A stretch of DNA of 37,221 nucleotides from Akkermansia muciniphila (GTDB lineage: Bacteria; Verrucomicrobiota; Verrucomicrobiia; Limisphaerales; F1-80-MAGS106). This document shows positions 7,141-17,329 of this stretch, piece by piece. Made by a program: the position numbers and the translations under genes. Under the pieces are notes generated by a model, which saw only the letters and a list, made by a program, of their open reading frames with translations, was not told the origin of the DNA and did no database searches. Each line of letters starts with the position of its first letter. Within the stretch, counting starts at the first letter, position 1. The stretch lies in assembly GCA_945865375.1 (NCBI GenBank), contig CAMBEJ010000037.1, forward strand, positions 1-37,221, read 5' to 3'.

Positions 7141-7606
7141 ACGCTGGTGGGAGCGTATGTTTATGGTGACTTTGTGACCGGCAAGATCTGGGCCTTACGG
7201 CCGAATGGAAAAGGCACATTCGACAATCAGGAACTCGCGCACACGGTCATTTGTTTTTCAGAGGAGGCAACCGGAGAACTTCTGGTGCTGGACTATGCGG
7301 GTGGAATTTACGAACTTGAGCGAAACACCGACCACACCCGGTCCGGTATGTTCCCTGTTAAGCCGTGGAGACGGGACTGTTCGAATCAGTGCCTCTTCAA
7401 CGACCGGCGTCTGGCGTCGTCCATTTTTCGGTAAATTCCGAGCTTTGGACTGACCACGCGATCGCGGATCGGTGGGTTGCGGTGCCGGGCGCTGAGGCGG
7501 TCACAAACAATGCGGCTGGGGGCTGGGTTTTCCCGAAAGACATGGTGTTCGTGAAAACTCTGTCACTTGAAGTCAACAGAGGAAACCAACCCCAAATCCT
7601 CGCCTA
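7141..7606 (+). pseudogene. Broken sorbosone/glucose-dehydrogenase-like and cytochrome-associated protein
   Basis: Three frames carry successive pieces of one family. The frame of 7147 reads GAYVYGDFVTGKIWAL, then ELLVLDYAGGIYEL, the last blade of PQQ-type sorbosone dehydrogenases. The frame of 7365 reads GLFESVPLQRPASGVVHFSVNSELWTDHA, then GWVFPKDMVFVKTLSLE, matching the domain that follows this blade in multi-domain proteins of planctomycetes and verrucomicrobia. At least two frameshifts lie between about 7330 and 7370. The 5' end is lost, and the frame stops inside the inverted-repeat element at 7591. Clearly a decayed gene. Confidence 0.7.
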
Positions 7607-7753
7607 AGGATTCTGGAAGTGAGATTGAGTCAACATCCACGGGGCTTGGCTGAAAATGGTGTCCCATACAAAGCGTATAGGGCTCAAAAGTTGGGATGGC
7701 CTGATTTAACGGCGTTGTTCGCGCTGTTTCCAATCCTTAGGCGAGGATTTGGG
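7591..7753. mobile_element. 163-bp element with 22-bp perfect inverted ends
   Basis: Left arm 7591-7612 (contains AAATCCTCGCCTAAGGATT) and right arm 7732-7753 are perfect reverse complements over 22 bp. About 120 bp of non-coding sequence lies between them. The left arm supplies the stop of the dehydrogenase pseudogene. The right arm is where the open frame of the giant gene begins. It looks like a MITE or REP-type insertion that fused two broken genes. Confidence 0.75.
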
Positions 7754-9210
7754 CCGCATTGGAGTGGTTGCATTATTTGCCAAAAAAAGACTACGCCGGT
7801 GAGGACGGCGTTTCCATGTTTGCCAGTAACAACAGCGATCCGGTTCAGTCCGCCAGGGTCAATTTGCAGGTTTCCGTTGCGGCACGAAACGACGCCCCGA
7901 TATTTACCGTCAACGCAATCCCCGAAGCGACTGCTGGTGTGGCCTATTCTTTTTCATTAACCGCTTCGGACGCGGACCTAGGAACCACGCTCTCTTTTGA
8001 AACTGTGAGCGCCCCCGATTGGCTGATTCTGAATGCCAGCACCGGCGCACTCAGCGGAACACCAACCGCCACCCACGTGGGTTCCCAGGTCGTTACCTTC
8101 ACGGTGTCAGATGGGGCAGTGTCCTCCACGTTTGAAACCACACTGAAAGTCAACGAGGCGCCACTCCCGACCAGCGTGGTCCTGAACGTTGGAACCTATT
8201 TCAGAGTGACCGCTTCAACCCTTTCCCTGGCTTCCGGCGCGGCCGGAGTTTATGCGACGGGCGGGAGCGCCCTGATCGAATTGCCGGGTCTTCCCGGTTT
8301 CAGCCCGGTCACCGCTGGGGCAATCTCTCTGTTCAAAGACTCAAGTCAGATTGATGGATTCGAACTCCTGAATGTTCAATTGAGTCTTTCCACCGCGACC
8401 ATAGCCAGCGGCGCCGCTCAGTGGCTCAGCTTGTCCGAAGCTCAAATCGCCATTCCTTCTTTGACCTATCGCAACGGCATCGTGACCGGTTCCATCTCGT
8501 TCAGTGCTGCGGGCGGTTCGTTGTTTCCGGGGGGCGGTGGGTTTTCCGCAGCGCTCCTTGATGGTGGGGACGGTGGATCCGCCGTGACAGCGGTTTTGGA
8601 CGTGAGCACGGGGACCGTGACCTTCGCATCTGAAAGACTCGCCATCGATTTCGGCTCCTCAGCCCAAATCAGAGCTTCCAACGTTTCGCTGAGTTACTCA
8701 TCTGGCGGGGCGGCCAACCAAACCCTGGCCACAATTACGAACGCCTCGCTCCAGTTCTCCGCGATTCCTGGGGTGAACGCAAATTTCAACAACTTGGTGG
8801 TCCGGCAGGACGGATTTTCGATTTCAAGCGCTGCAGTCGCGACGACTTCCGATCCCACTCTCGGCGGATTCCTGACAATGAGGACCCCCACGCTTTCCTT
8901 CAATGGTATTGATTATACGACGGGGGGCACGTTGACGGGAATGATCACCCTAAGCGCGGGCAGCGCGAGCCTGACGTTGGGCACGGGGCTGACGCTGGCC
9001 ATCACCGATGGGAGCGACCAGGATTCTGAGGCCATCAGCGGCAGTTACAACGTGGCGACCGGGCGCTTCAGCCTGGGGGCCGACCAGGTGGCGTTGAACA
9101 TACCCGGGGTTTTGACGGCAACAGTCACGGGCCTGACGGTGGCCTACGATCCCGAGGGAGCGGATTCACAGGAGCTGTTGGTTGTGCATGAACGCCGCGA
9201 TTACGGCTAG
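7741..9210 (+). pseudogene. Giant surface protein, 5'-truncated N-terminal part
   Basis: The frame opens inside the right arm of the inverted-repeat element (in-frame TAG at 7738) and has no signal peptide, ribosome binding site or good start. A TTG at 7759 is only nominal. The first residues (LPKKDYAGEDGVSMFA, then VNLQVSVAARNDAP) are the end of a tandem-95/cadherin-like repeat. The sequence therefore begins mid-domain and the true N-terminus is missing. A putative-Ig domain follows (PEATAGVAYSFSLTASDAD to VTFTVSDGAVSSTFE). Then come Gly/Ser/Ala-rich beta-strand repeats such as VLNVGTYFRVTASTLSL and TTGGTLTGMITLSAGSASL. The frame stops at 9210, while a +1 frame with the same style of sequence continues for 2710 codons. 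Confidence 0.7.
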
Positions 9211-12200
9211 TTTCGACTATCAAGACAAGGTCAGGATCACGGATGCCGGGCTGAATCTCTCGTTTAGAATCCAGGCCGACAGCTCGCTTCGAGTAAGCTT
9301 GAGCAATCTCGTTTTGAATTCAGCCTCGGTTCGGGAGGTGCGAGTTGTTCTCGGGAACCTGATGACTCTTTCCGCGACCAACGCCTTCATCAATTTGAAT
9401 CCTGGACCAAACGATGACATCGCACGTTTCGAGACTCTCAGCGCGCAGTTGACCGGTTTGGGGATTGGAGGAACGGCGCGCAATTTTGCCATCAGCCGAA
9501 CGGGATCTTTGAAGGCTCTGAGCGGTTTTGGCGTCACTTTGAACACGGATCCAACGGCGCTCAGATGGCCGTCTTGGCTGCCGATTCGAATCAGCGAGGC
9601 GGGGATTTCCTGGAGGAATTTCGACAACGATGCGCTCGATTTCAAAATCACGTTCTCTGCCAGTGTCACCGGGTTGCAAAGTCTGAGAGGAATCCAGGTT
9701 GCGGGCAGCGTCACCGGGGCGGTGATCGACATTGGATTGCTGAGGCAAGGCCAGTTCCCACTGGTGGGTTTGGCGGGTGCGTCGGTGACGATTGGCGGCA
9801 ATCTTTTTGGCGGTCAAGCTTCCGGCACCTTGTTCTTGGAACTGCTCAAAGTCGATTCCAGCAACAGGATTATTGCCACCACGGATACAACGACTCCAGT
9901 GGCCAGCCAGGTGCTTTATGGCGGGGCCATCGTGAGCTTTACCATGGCGGGGATAAGCGGGTTTGAGGTCCGCTTTGGGGTTTCTGAGCGGGGTCCATTG
10001 AACGTCTTCGTCTCGGCTGGCATTCCGATTCTTTTGGACCCGATCTCGGGGTTGACGATCACAAACCTCCGCGCGGGGGTAACGTTCAACAGCACCTTGC
10101 CGTCCGTGACGGATCCGTTGGCGCTGCGGGGTGGGCAATTCACTCCCACAGGTCAACAGACATCCGAGCAGTGGCGGGCGAACTTGAAATTGGCGGTGAT
10201 CAATCAAATCTCGTCTGGACAGACGGATTTTTGGGCCGCGTTTTCTCAACCCATGAAGATTGAGGGTGGCGCCACTCTTTATTCGGCCTACGCGTCCACG
10301 AACGTCTTCCGCGCCGATATCGATCTGATCATCAGCACCGATGGGAAGTTTCTTGTCACCGGCCTGTTTACGGTTGGAAACGCCGTGAACTTCCGCGCGG
10401 GGTTGTATGCGGATCTGTCTCAGTTGCAAACGGGAAGTGGAACGATACTGTTCCTGGCCGACTTTCCGGCGAACAGCCCGTATATCACCATCCGGGGAAG
10501 AGCTACGTTTGGGTTTATTGGTGGAAACGGTCTTGCGGCATCTTCCACAAACCGGGCAACTGGGTTTCAAATCAGCCTGAGTGGTGGGATCGATGTCACC
10601 GCTCTGGGGTTGGCCACGGTCACTCTCGAGGGGTCGGTGGTCTTGACCTTCACGCCGTCCCGGATGGAAATCCGCGTCTCCGCGGAACTGAGGCTCGAAG
10701 TTTTGGGTCAGCGGGTCAGCCTGGCGGGTTCGGCGGGTGTGCTGATCCTGGACACCAGTAGTTCCACGCCCCAGATGTGGGGAGCTCTCGCGATCACAAC
10801 CAATCTTGGCTTCCTCGATCGGATTGGCATCAGTGCGAATGCCGCTGTCCTTTACCGTCTGAATCTGACGGCTCAAATGAGGACGGAGGTGCTGAACATT
10901 CCCGGTCGGGGCGGGATCAGTGTGGAGCTGAAGCCGCTGAGTTTCAGCTTCCTTGCGGAGGGTTACCTGATCTACCAGAAGGACGGAACGGAGTGGTTCC
11001 GGATGCAAGGGACATTCGAAATGGAGATCAGCCGTCAAGGCCTTGCTGTCTTCGCGGTTGGGCAGTTGTTGCTCGGACCTCCGTCGAGTCGTTTCCTCAC
11101 ATTCAATTTTACGGGGCTGCTGCAACTGAGCCCATCGGGTGTGGCGGCGATGCTCGATTTGACCCTCGCCACGCAATTTCCATCCTCGTTTGGCCTCACG
11201 CTGGACGCGAGCTTCTATTTGCTTCTGAACACGACGAGCCAGCAAGTGACCTTCACACTCCCCGACAGTCTGGTCCAGATTCCGGGTGGGGGGGCAAGCC
11301 GCACGATTGTTGTTCCAGGAAAGCCGAACGGAGCATCGGGTGAGAATGTTCCTTATCTCCAAATCATTGCGCGTGGCCGCCTGGATGTTCGAGGCTTTAT
11401 TCTCGATGGATCCTTCTCGCTCATAGTCTCCCCCACGCTGATTGAGCTTCAGGCGGACGCTCAGATGGCTCTGAACGTGGGGAACACAACTCTGTTGAAC
11501 TTTCGCGTCTCAGGCGGATTTAGAATCGAATTAACCGGAGTCGCCGCAGCGATCGACTTGACCCTCTCAGCGGGACCTGCTTCCTCGGCAGGGTTCCGGT
11601 TTGAAGCTTCCTTCCGCTTGGACGTGAACACGGCGAATCGCGCTCTGAGGCTTGGAAATGTGGATTTGGTGGCTGGGATCTATGCACGGATTCAGATTGC
11701 TGGGGCGCTCGTGGTCGGACCTCTGCGCTTCGCGGGCTCCTTCTCGCTGACGGTCGGGGTTGGCCTCTTCAACATTCAGGCCCAGGCCACCCTGGATCTC
11801 ACGGTTGGGACGACCACCCTGATAAGCTTCACTGTTGCCGGTGGTTTTCAGATGGATGCCAGCGGGATCGCAGCTGCATTTGCGCTTGGAATCAGGTCCG
11901 GGCTCCCGACCAACCGCGGTTATAGCTTCCAGTTGAATTTCCAACTCGAACTCAACACTACAGGCAGGGCGTTGAGGTTGGGCGGCATCGACCTTGAATC
12001 GGGCAATTATACGCGTGTTCGCGGCAACGGCACTTTGGTGGTGGGCGGCTTTGCCATCCAAGGAGCCTTTGTATTCTTTAAAGACGCGACCAGCATCCGA
12101 GTGGAGGTCGCTGCCACGACTTCGCTGCAGGTCGGTTCAACCAGGCTTTTCGAGTTCAATGTTGTTGGAGGATTCCAGCTCGACACAAGCGGCCTTGCCG

Positions 12201-15200
12201 CCTCGGTTGGGCTCACATTGAGGTCAGGATTGCCCTCCAATATGGGTTTCAGCGTGTCGCTCACGTTCCGGCTGGATGTGAATACGACTTCGTCGGCCAG
12301 GACAATCGCGAGCATTACTGTGGCGGCGGGTGCCGTGCGCATCTTCGGCTCAGGCAGTTTGACTCTCGGGGGCGTGATCACGTTAAACGGCAGTTTCTCC
12401 TTCACGGTGGCGTCGGATCGAGTTGTGATCAGCGCCAGCGCGACGTTGAACTTCTTGGGGACCACGCTCAGCGTCAGCGCTGATTTGGGAATTTACACGG
12501 ATGGGATAGCCGCGAGATTCTCTTTAAGCGCCAATTTGAGCACCGGCTTTTTCACGCTCAGTGGCTCTCTGGATTTCCAGCTCAACACAACGGGATCCTC
12601 CAGGTTTGGGGTGGCTCCTCGAACGCTCCTGGTCAGAGTTACTAACGTGCAATTGAGGATTTTGGGCCTCACCCTCTCCGGTTCGCTCTCCATCGGTTGG
12701 GTGAACGGGAGCTTTGAAATCAACATTCCCAGCTCTTCCCCGTTAACCGTGTCTGTTGCCGGTTTGGTCACGGTGTCGGTGTCGGGTTACATTCGCCAGA
12801 ACGGCACCTTCTCGATCACGGGGAGCGCCCAGTTGAATCTCGGTCGCAGAGATATTGTGGGAATCAGCGGGACCTTGAGTGTGACCATCGCCAACACCGG
12901 TTTCAGCGCGAATCTCAACGGCCAAGTCTATATCTTGAATCGCCAGGTGGCCACGGCAGGCGGGAGCATGAGCGTGAATGGCACGAGCTACTCGCTCTCG
13001 CTGTGGATCAGCTTCAATTTCAATGTCTTTGATGTCCTGCAGATCAGCGGAAGCGGCACCCTGAACATCAATAATTCCGGCCTCAACATCAGCTTTACCG
13101 CCAATGCGACCTTGTTCGGGCTAATCACATTCCAGGTTTCGGCCGGCCTGAATACGGCTCGCGGCACGTATTATTTCGTCGGCAGAGGCAATTTCTCGTT
13201 GGGCAACAGCAACATTGGCGCGAGTGCCAGCTTCTCATTGCACGCGGCGAACTACAATGGATCCGCTGCCGGGATTAATTTCGGTAGTGGCTTTTCGGTG
13301 AGCATCTCTGGGAGCGCTTGGGCCGGTTTCAGCATCGCAGGTCATCGTATTGGAGCCAGCGCGGGGCTCGCTGCCACTTTCGGCTCCGATGGCCGGGCTT
13401 CCGTGTCGGTCAGTGCATGCGTCAATTTGTGGTTCTGGCGGCCCTGCGCCTCCGTCAGGATAAACATCGACCTCCGGAACGGATTCCGAGTCTGGTTGAG
13501 CGACATTGCCAACGCGACGGTCTTCTTCGATGCCAACAAGAACGGGCAGGTGGATGCGGGAGAATTCAGTACGATTACTGATGCTGACGGCCGCTTTGGG
13601 TTTGCCTCCGACGGCGCCGAAGCCGATGCAGGGGGAGCGGGTTCTTTGGGCGTTCTGCAGCAGTATGACAAGAATCAGGACGGGCAGTTGGATGAAACAG
13701 AAGGTCGTTTCATCGTCTTAGGCGGAGTTGACACCATCACCGGTTCGCCTTCCACCACGCCCTTCGTTTTGCCTGGAACCAACGTCGTTGGAGTGACGAA
13801 GCTCAAAGGCGCTACTGTCTTCTTTGACTTGGATGGCGATGGCGACCAAGGCGCTGACGAGGTCGCGGTGACCACGGATGATTCCGGCACATTCAGCTTT
13901 TTGCCTCCTGGGCTGGGCTCGAATTTAGGACTTTTGACCCGCTATGACTCCAACAACAACGGGGTATTGGATGCATCGGAGGGCCAGCTTCGGGTGATCG
14001 CTACTTTAGAAACGGATAAGCTCCTGAAGGATGTAGAAACGGACAACGGGTTTTTGAGTGGCTACGCTCCGCTGCCGTCTGCGGAATTGATTTACTTCGA
14101 CGCAAATTTCAACGGGAAACCGGACGTCGATGAAGTGAGTGTGAAGCCTGATGCCAGTGGATTCTACTCGTTCGTTGATTTGAAGAAGAACAACACCAAC
14201 GATCTGGGCAAGCTCGCCGTGTTTGACGTGAATCGCAATGGTGTCATCGATGACTCCGAGGGTGAATTTGTGGTTATTGGGGGTTTGGACAAGAACACCG
14301 GGCTGCCAAACACACAGAAACTCAGTATACCGGCATCCGGTTACGGAACCCCGGTTCAATCAAACGCCAGTGCTTTGACCGTGCTGAAAGGAGCCTTGAG
14401 GAGAAGCGGGCTTGACGGAGGCGCTGCCGATAACGCGATTCAGTACGCTTTTGGGCTTCCAATAACCCTCCAGGTGGACTTGTTCGACCCACGCAATGAG
14501 CTCTTGGAAACCACACCTGCCGTGCCCTTTGTTTTGAGCGCCTCAGAAAACTTGAACGTCCTGAACCTGGTTGGCGGTGGCGTTCTTGGCAGCGATGAAC
14601 CCGCCGCGGCTCGCGCGATTCAAGATGAACTGGCCTCGCGAATCCGAGACTTCCAAAGCACGGAACCGAGACAGCTCGGACCCGATTTATTCCTCTACAA
14701 CGCCCAGTTCGATTTGGCAAACAACCTGAATGTCCGCGCTGTGCTCGGTGGTGCGGCGAAGCGTCTGGGGCTAACCATCGACGCCTCACGCCTGGATACC
14801 GTGGCGGCAATGATCACGGCTTTAAACCTTGAAATCGACAAGATCGCGAAGAGTGACGTAAAGGGAGATCTCATCACGACCTTCTCAGCCGTTAAAGGCG
14901 TTGCTCAAACGTCTTCGTTGTCGGCGGCGCGGCAGGTCATCGCTGGCACTCTCAGCACCTCCGCTGCGCTGTCAGGATATACCGGGACGGGTCTCGCAAC
15001 GAAGATAGCCGCTTTTGGAAGACCTCCCTATATCGTCGCCATCCCGGATATGTTTGTCTCTGGAAGTCTCGTGCGAGTGCCCCTACGCGTTGAAAATCCT
15101 GGCGGTCTGGCGGAGAAAGTGACGGTTTCCGTCTCAGCCGATAACGATGCCCTGTTCCCGAAAGGATCTGTTGTTGTTGAAGGCGCGAATGAAGATCGCA

Positions 15201-17314
15201 CCATCGTCCTGCGTCCTGCGGCGGATGTGCGTGGAGCTTCAAGAATCGTCATCACGGCGAGTGTTGCAGGGCAGGATGGCAAGTTGCTTAGTTCCACCGA
15301 GGTATTCGTTGTCACGGCGATCGACAAAAACGCGGCACCGGCTTTGACCGAGATTGCCGATGCGACCGTTGGGAGCACGGGATCCGTGAGCGTGCAATTC
15401 CAGATTTCGGATACGGAGAAGCTGCCCGATGCTCTTGAGGTCACCGCAACCTCCAGCGACGAAACGATTTTGACTTCCAGTGGATTGCAAATCACAGGCA
15501 CGGGCTCCACTCGGAATTTGAAGATCACACCTTTGGCCGGGCAGTCGGGAACCGTTGCCGTCAAGGTTTCGGTGTCCGACGGGTTTTCGAACGTGGTCAG
15601 GACTTTCGCAGTTCAAGTGCTCCAACAGAACGGATCACCGATTGTGAAACTGTCCGCCAAGCCGGGTTTGGTGGGCGCGGAGGTGTCGGCAGAGAATGCG
15701 GTCACAATGCCCGAGAGCAGCAGGGTGACGGCGCTCATGGTGGACTTAGCGGACAGGGAAACTGAGCCTGACTTGCTCCAACTCCGCATCACTTCTGACA
15801 ATTCCAGCCTCTTTGACGACGGGAACGTGGTTGTCGACGGCTCCGGCAGCCGGCGGACGCTGACTCTGATGCCCGTCCCTGGGAGAAACGGAATGGCACA
15901 GATCACGTTGAGTGTCGGGGATGGGACCAATGAGACCCAGCAGACTTTCAGCGTGAGCGTGACGTCTGTAAACGAGCCTCCGAGTGTTTCCGTGACTGAA
16001 GAAACTGAGGTGCAAGCCGGGAAGAATGGTTCGGTAACGCTCAGCGTGTCCGATGACGAGACAGGAACCGGTGCTTTGCAATTTAGCATCTCCAGTTCGG
16101 CGGAGGAGGTTCTCCCGAGTTCGGCTTTCCAGCTTTCCGGATCAGGCGAGGTGCGTGTGGTTAGTTTTCAAGCCCCTGCGGGATCGGCAGGTGAGACCGT
16201 CGTCACGGTGAGAGTGAGCGACGGGACCCTCGAAAGCCTGGCATCGTTCAAGGTAAATGTGACAGGTGGAGACGCGAAGCCTGTCATCTCTGCGATTCCC
16301 GACCAGGTCATCGCTCTTAATAGCGTTTCCTCAGCCATCCACTTCGCCGTCTCCGACAGGGAGACTCCGGGTGCCGAATTGGTAGTTTCGGTGACCTCTT
16401 CAAATGCCCAGTTGATCAATTCCAGCGGGTTCTTTCTGAGTGGTTTTGGCGGCAGCCGCACGTTGTCGTTGGTTCCGGTGAAAGGAAGGACCGGGTCGAC
16501 AGAGGTGACGGTGCATGTTACCGAGGGCGTCAATAGCGCCACTCGCACATTTAAAGCGTTCGTGGAAGACAAACCATTGTCCGTGAAAAGCTGGGAATCG
16601 GTGGCTAACCATGGCAGCGCAGGGGATATCGCGGCTTCGATTCCAAGCACGGGCGTCTTTGTCGAGTCCAGGCTGGGCGGTCTCAACCAGTTGAGAGTGA
16701 ACTTCAGCGCGCCGATTGATCCTGCCTATTTCTCCCCGTCGCAGATTGGGCTGATTGGAGTGACGATGCCGAATAATCTATCCGTGGATTTGAGCGGCGT
16801 GCAATGGACCACGCAACTTGTTGGCGAGGGCAAAGTGGGTGTGATTTCGTTTGGTCCGGGCCTGCCCGATATGGCTCGCTACCGCGTGGTTCTGAAAGGA
16901 GTTTTGGGGCTCAACGGATTGGAGCTGAAAGGGGATATGGGCCGCGTCTTTACCGTGCTGGCAGGTGATCTGAATGGGGACAGGTCGCTTAATTCCTTGG
17001 ACACCACCGCACTCCGCGCCGCTCGAGGTTCGGTCGTGAAGGTCGGTGCCGACCCGCTGGTTCTGCGTGCGGACATCAATGGTGACGGATCCGTCAACAA
17101 TCGCGATCTCGCTGGATTGTTGACCCTGTTGGGAAGGGAAGCGATTGGCTTGGGTCTCCCAGGCTTCCCATCTGGATTCCTCCCATCCCTCCCAGGCGAT
17201 GCCCCCATCCAGTCCCCTTCTTCGCCCCGATTGCCTGGTTTGGCACTTTCAACCAGCAGTCTGCAATTGTTCACGGCATACAATCGCGACCTGTTGGGGG
17301 GAAGGCCCCGTTAA
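9182..17314 (+). CDS. Giant beta-repeat/EF-hand/Ig-like/dockerin protein (main part)
   Basis: A 2710-residue open frame, probably the continuation of 7741-9210 after a +1 frameshift. Residues 1-1430 are beta-strand repeats rich in Gly, Ser, Thr and Leu. From 11353 to 12655 they fall into 108-109-residue units of the pattern 'G.L.VGGF...GSF...V', 'VG.T.L..F.V.GGF', 'SG..AA..L', 'F.L.LNTT'. Residues about 1446-1700 hold three SdrD/EF-hand-like modules (FFDANKNGQVDAGE, FFDLDGDGDQGADE, YFDANFNGKPDVDE), each followed by a YD.N.NG.LD..EG calcium loop. A helical region precedes five Ig-like repeats (about 1954-2464). The C-terminus has two dockerin-like loops, GDLNGDRSLNSLD (about 2596) and ADINGDGSVNNRDL (about 2630). 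Probably exported to the surface. The role is unknown; adhesion or scaffolding is inferred. Confidence 0.75.
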   Translation: MCMNAAITASFDYQDKVRITDAGLNLSFRIQADSSLRVSLSNLVLNSASVREVRVVLGNLMTLSATNAFINLNPGPNDDIARFETLSAQLTGLGIGGTARNFAISRTGSLKALSGFGVTLNTDPTALRWPSWLPIRISEAGISWRNFDNDALDFKITFSASVTGLQSLRGIQVAGSVTGAVIDIGLLRQGQFPLVGLAGASVTIGGNLFGGQASGTLFLELLKVDSSNRIIATTDTTTPVASQVLYGGAIVSFTMAGISGFEVRFGVSERGPLNVFVSAGIPILLDPISGLTITNLRAGVTFNSTLPSVTDPLALRGGQFTPTGQQTSEQWRANLKLAVINQISSGQTDFWAAFSQPMKIEGGATLYSAYASTNVFRADIDLIISTDGKFLVTGLFTVGNAVNFRAGLYADLSQLQTGSGTILFLADFPANSPYITIRGRATFGFIGGNGLAASSTNRATGFQISLSGGIDVTALGLATVTLEGSVVLTFTPSRMEIRVSAELRLEVLGQRVSLAGSAGVLILDTSSSTPQMWGALAITTNLGFLDRIGISANAAVLYRLNLTAQMRTEVLNIPGRGGISVELKPLSFSFLAEGYLIYQKDGTEWFRMQGTFEMEISRQGLAVFAVGQLLLGPPSSRFLTFNFTGLLQLSPSGVAAMLDLTLATQFPSSFGLTLDASFYLLLNTTSQQVTFTLPDSLVQIPGGGASRTIVVPGKPNGASGENVPYLQIIARGRLDVRGFILDGSFSLIVSPTLIELQADAQMALNVGNTTLLNFRVSGGFRIELTGVAAAIDLTLSAGPASSAGFRFEASFRLDVNTANRALRLGNVDLVAGIYARIQIAGALVVGPLRFAGSFSLTVGVGLFNIQAQATLDLTVGTTTLISFTVAGGFQMDASGIAAAFALGIRSGLPTNRGYSFQLNFQLELNTTGRALRLGGIDLESGNYTRVRGNGTLVVGGFAIQGAFVFFKDATSIRVEVAATTSLQVGSTRLFEFNVVGGFQLDTSGLAASVGLTLRSGLPSNMGFSVSLTFRLDVNTTSSARTIASITVAAGAVRIFGSGSLTLGGVITLNGSFSFTVASDRVVISASATLNFLGTTLSVSADLGIYTDGIAARFSLSANLSTGFFTLSGSLDFQLNTTGSSRFGVAPRTLLVRVTNVQLRILGLTLSGSLSIGWVNGSFEINIPSSSPLTVSVAGLVTVSVSGYIRQNGTFSITGSAQLNLGRRDIVGISGTLSVTIANTGFSANLNGQVYILNRQVATAGGSMSVNGTSYSLSLWISFNFNVFDVLQISGSGTLNINNSGLNISFTANATLFGLITFQVSAGLNTARGTYYFVGRGNFSLGNSNIGASASFSLHAANYNGSAAGINFGSGFSVSISGSAWAGFSIAGHRIGASAGLAATFGSDGRASVSVSACVNLWFWRPCASVRINIDLRNGFRVWLSDIANATVFFDANKNGQVDAGEFSTITDADGRFGFASDGAEADAGGAGSLGVLQQYDKNQDGQLDETEGRFIVLGGVDTITGSPSTTPFVLPGTNVVGVTKLKGATVFFDLDGDGDQGADEVAVTTDDSGTFSFLPPGLGSNLGLLTRYDSNNNGVLDASEGQLRVIATLETDKLLKDVETDNGFLSGYAPLPSAELIYFDANFNGKPDVDEVSVKPDASGFYSFVDLKKNNTNDLGKLAVFDVNRNGVIDDSEGEFVVIGGLDKNTGLPNTQKLSIPASGYGTPVQSNASALTVLKGALRRSGLDGGAADNAIQYAFGLPITLQVDLFDPRNELLETTPAVPFVLSASENLNVLNLVGGGVLGSDEPAAARAIQDELASRIRDFQSTEPRQLGPDLFLYNAQFDLANNLNVRAVLGGAAKRLGLTIDASRLDTVAAMITALNLEIDKIAKSDVKGDLITTFSAVKGVAQTSSLSAARQVIAGTLSTSAALSGYTGTGLATKIAAFGRPPYIVAIPDMFVSGSLVRVPLRVENPGGLAEKVTVSVSADNDALFPKGSVVVEGANEDRTIVLRPAADVRGASRIVITASVAGQDGKLLSSTEVFVVTAIDKNAAPALTEIADATVGSTGSVSVQFQISDTEKLPDALEVTATSSDETILTSSGLQITGTGSTRNLKITPLAGQSGTVAVKVSVSDGFSNVVRTFAVQVLQQNGSPIVKLSAKPGLVGAEVSAENAVTMPESSRVTALMVDLADRETEPDLLQLRITSDNSSLFDDGNVVVDGSGSRRTLTLMPVPGRNGMAQITLSVGDGTNETQQTFSVSVTSVNEPPSVSVTEETEVQAGKNGSVTLSVSDDETGTGALQFSISSSAEEVLPSSAFQLSGSGEVRVVSFQAPAGSAGETVVTVRVSDGTLESLASFKVNVTGGDAKPVISAIPDQVIALNSVSSAIHFAVSDRETPGAELVVSVTSSNAQLINSSGFFLSGFGGSRTLSLVPVKGRTGSTEVTVHVTEGVNSATRTFKAFVEDKPLSVKSWESVANHGSAGDIAASIPSTGVFVESRLGGLNQLRVNFSAPIDPAYFSPSQIGLIGVTMPNNLSVDLSGVQWTTQLVGEGKVGVISFGPGLPDMARYRVVLKGVLGLNGLELKGDMGRVFTVLAGDLNGDRSLNSLDTTALRAARGSVVKVGADPLVLRADINGDGSVNNRDLAGLLTLLGREAIGLGLPGFPSGFLPSLPGDAPIQSPSSPRLPGLALSTSSLQLFTAYNRDLLGGRPR

Positions 17315-17329
17315 CCTCGCCGAGGCCCT

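Noticed and set aside
8080..8100. Second CACGTG-centred palindrome as a possible parS site
   Set aside because: CACCCACGTGGGTTC lacks the TGTT and AACA flanks needed for ParB binding.
9320..11362. Long minus-strand open frame (680 codons) opposite the giant gene
   Set aside because: Composition is typical of an antisense shadow (rich in R, Q, H and P), there is no family resemblance, and the plus-strand frame has clear domain repeats.
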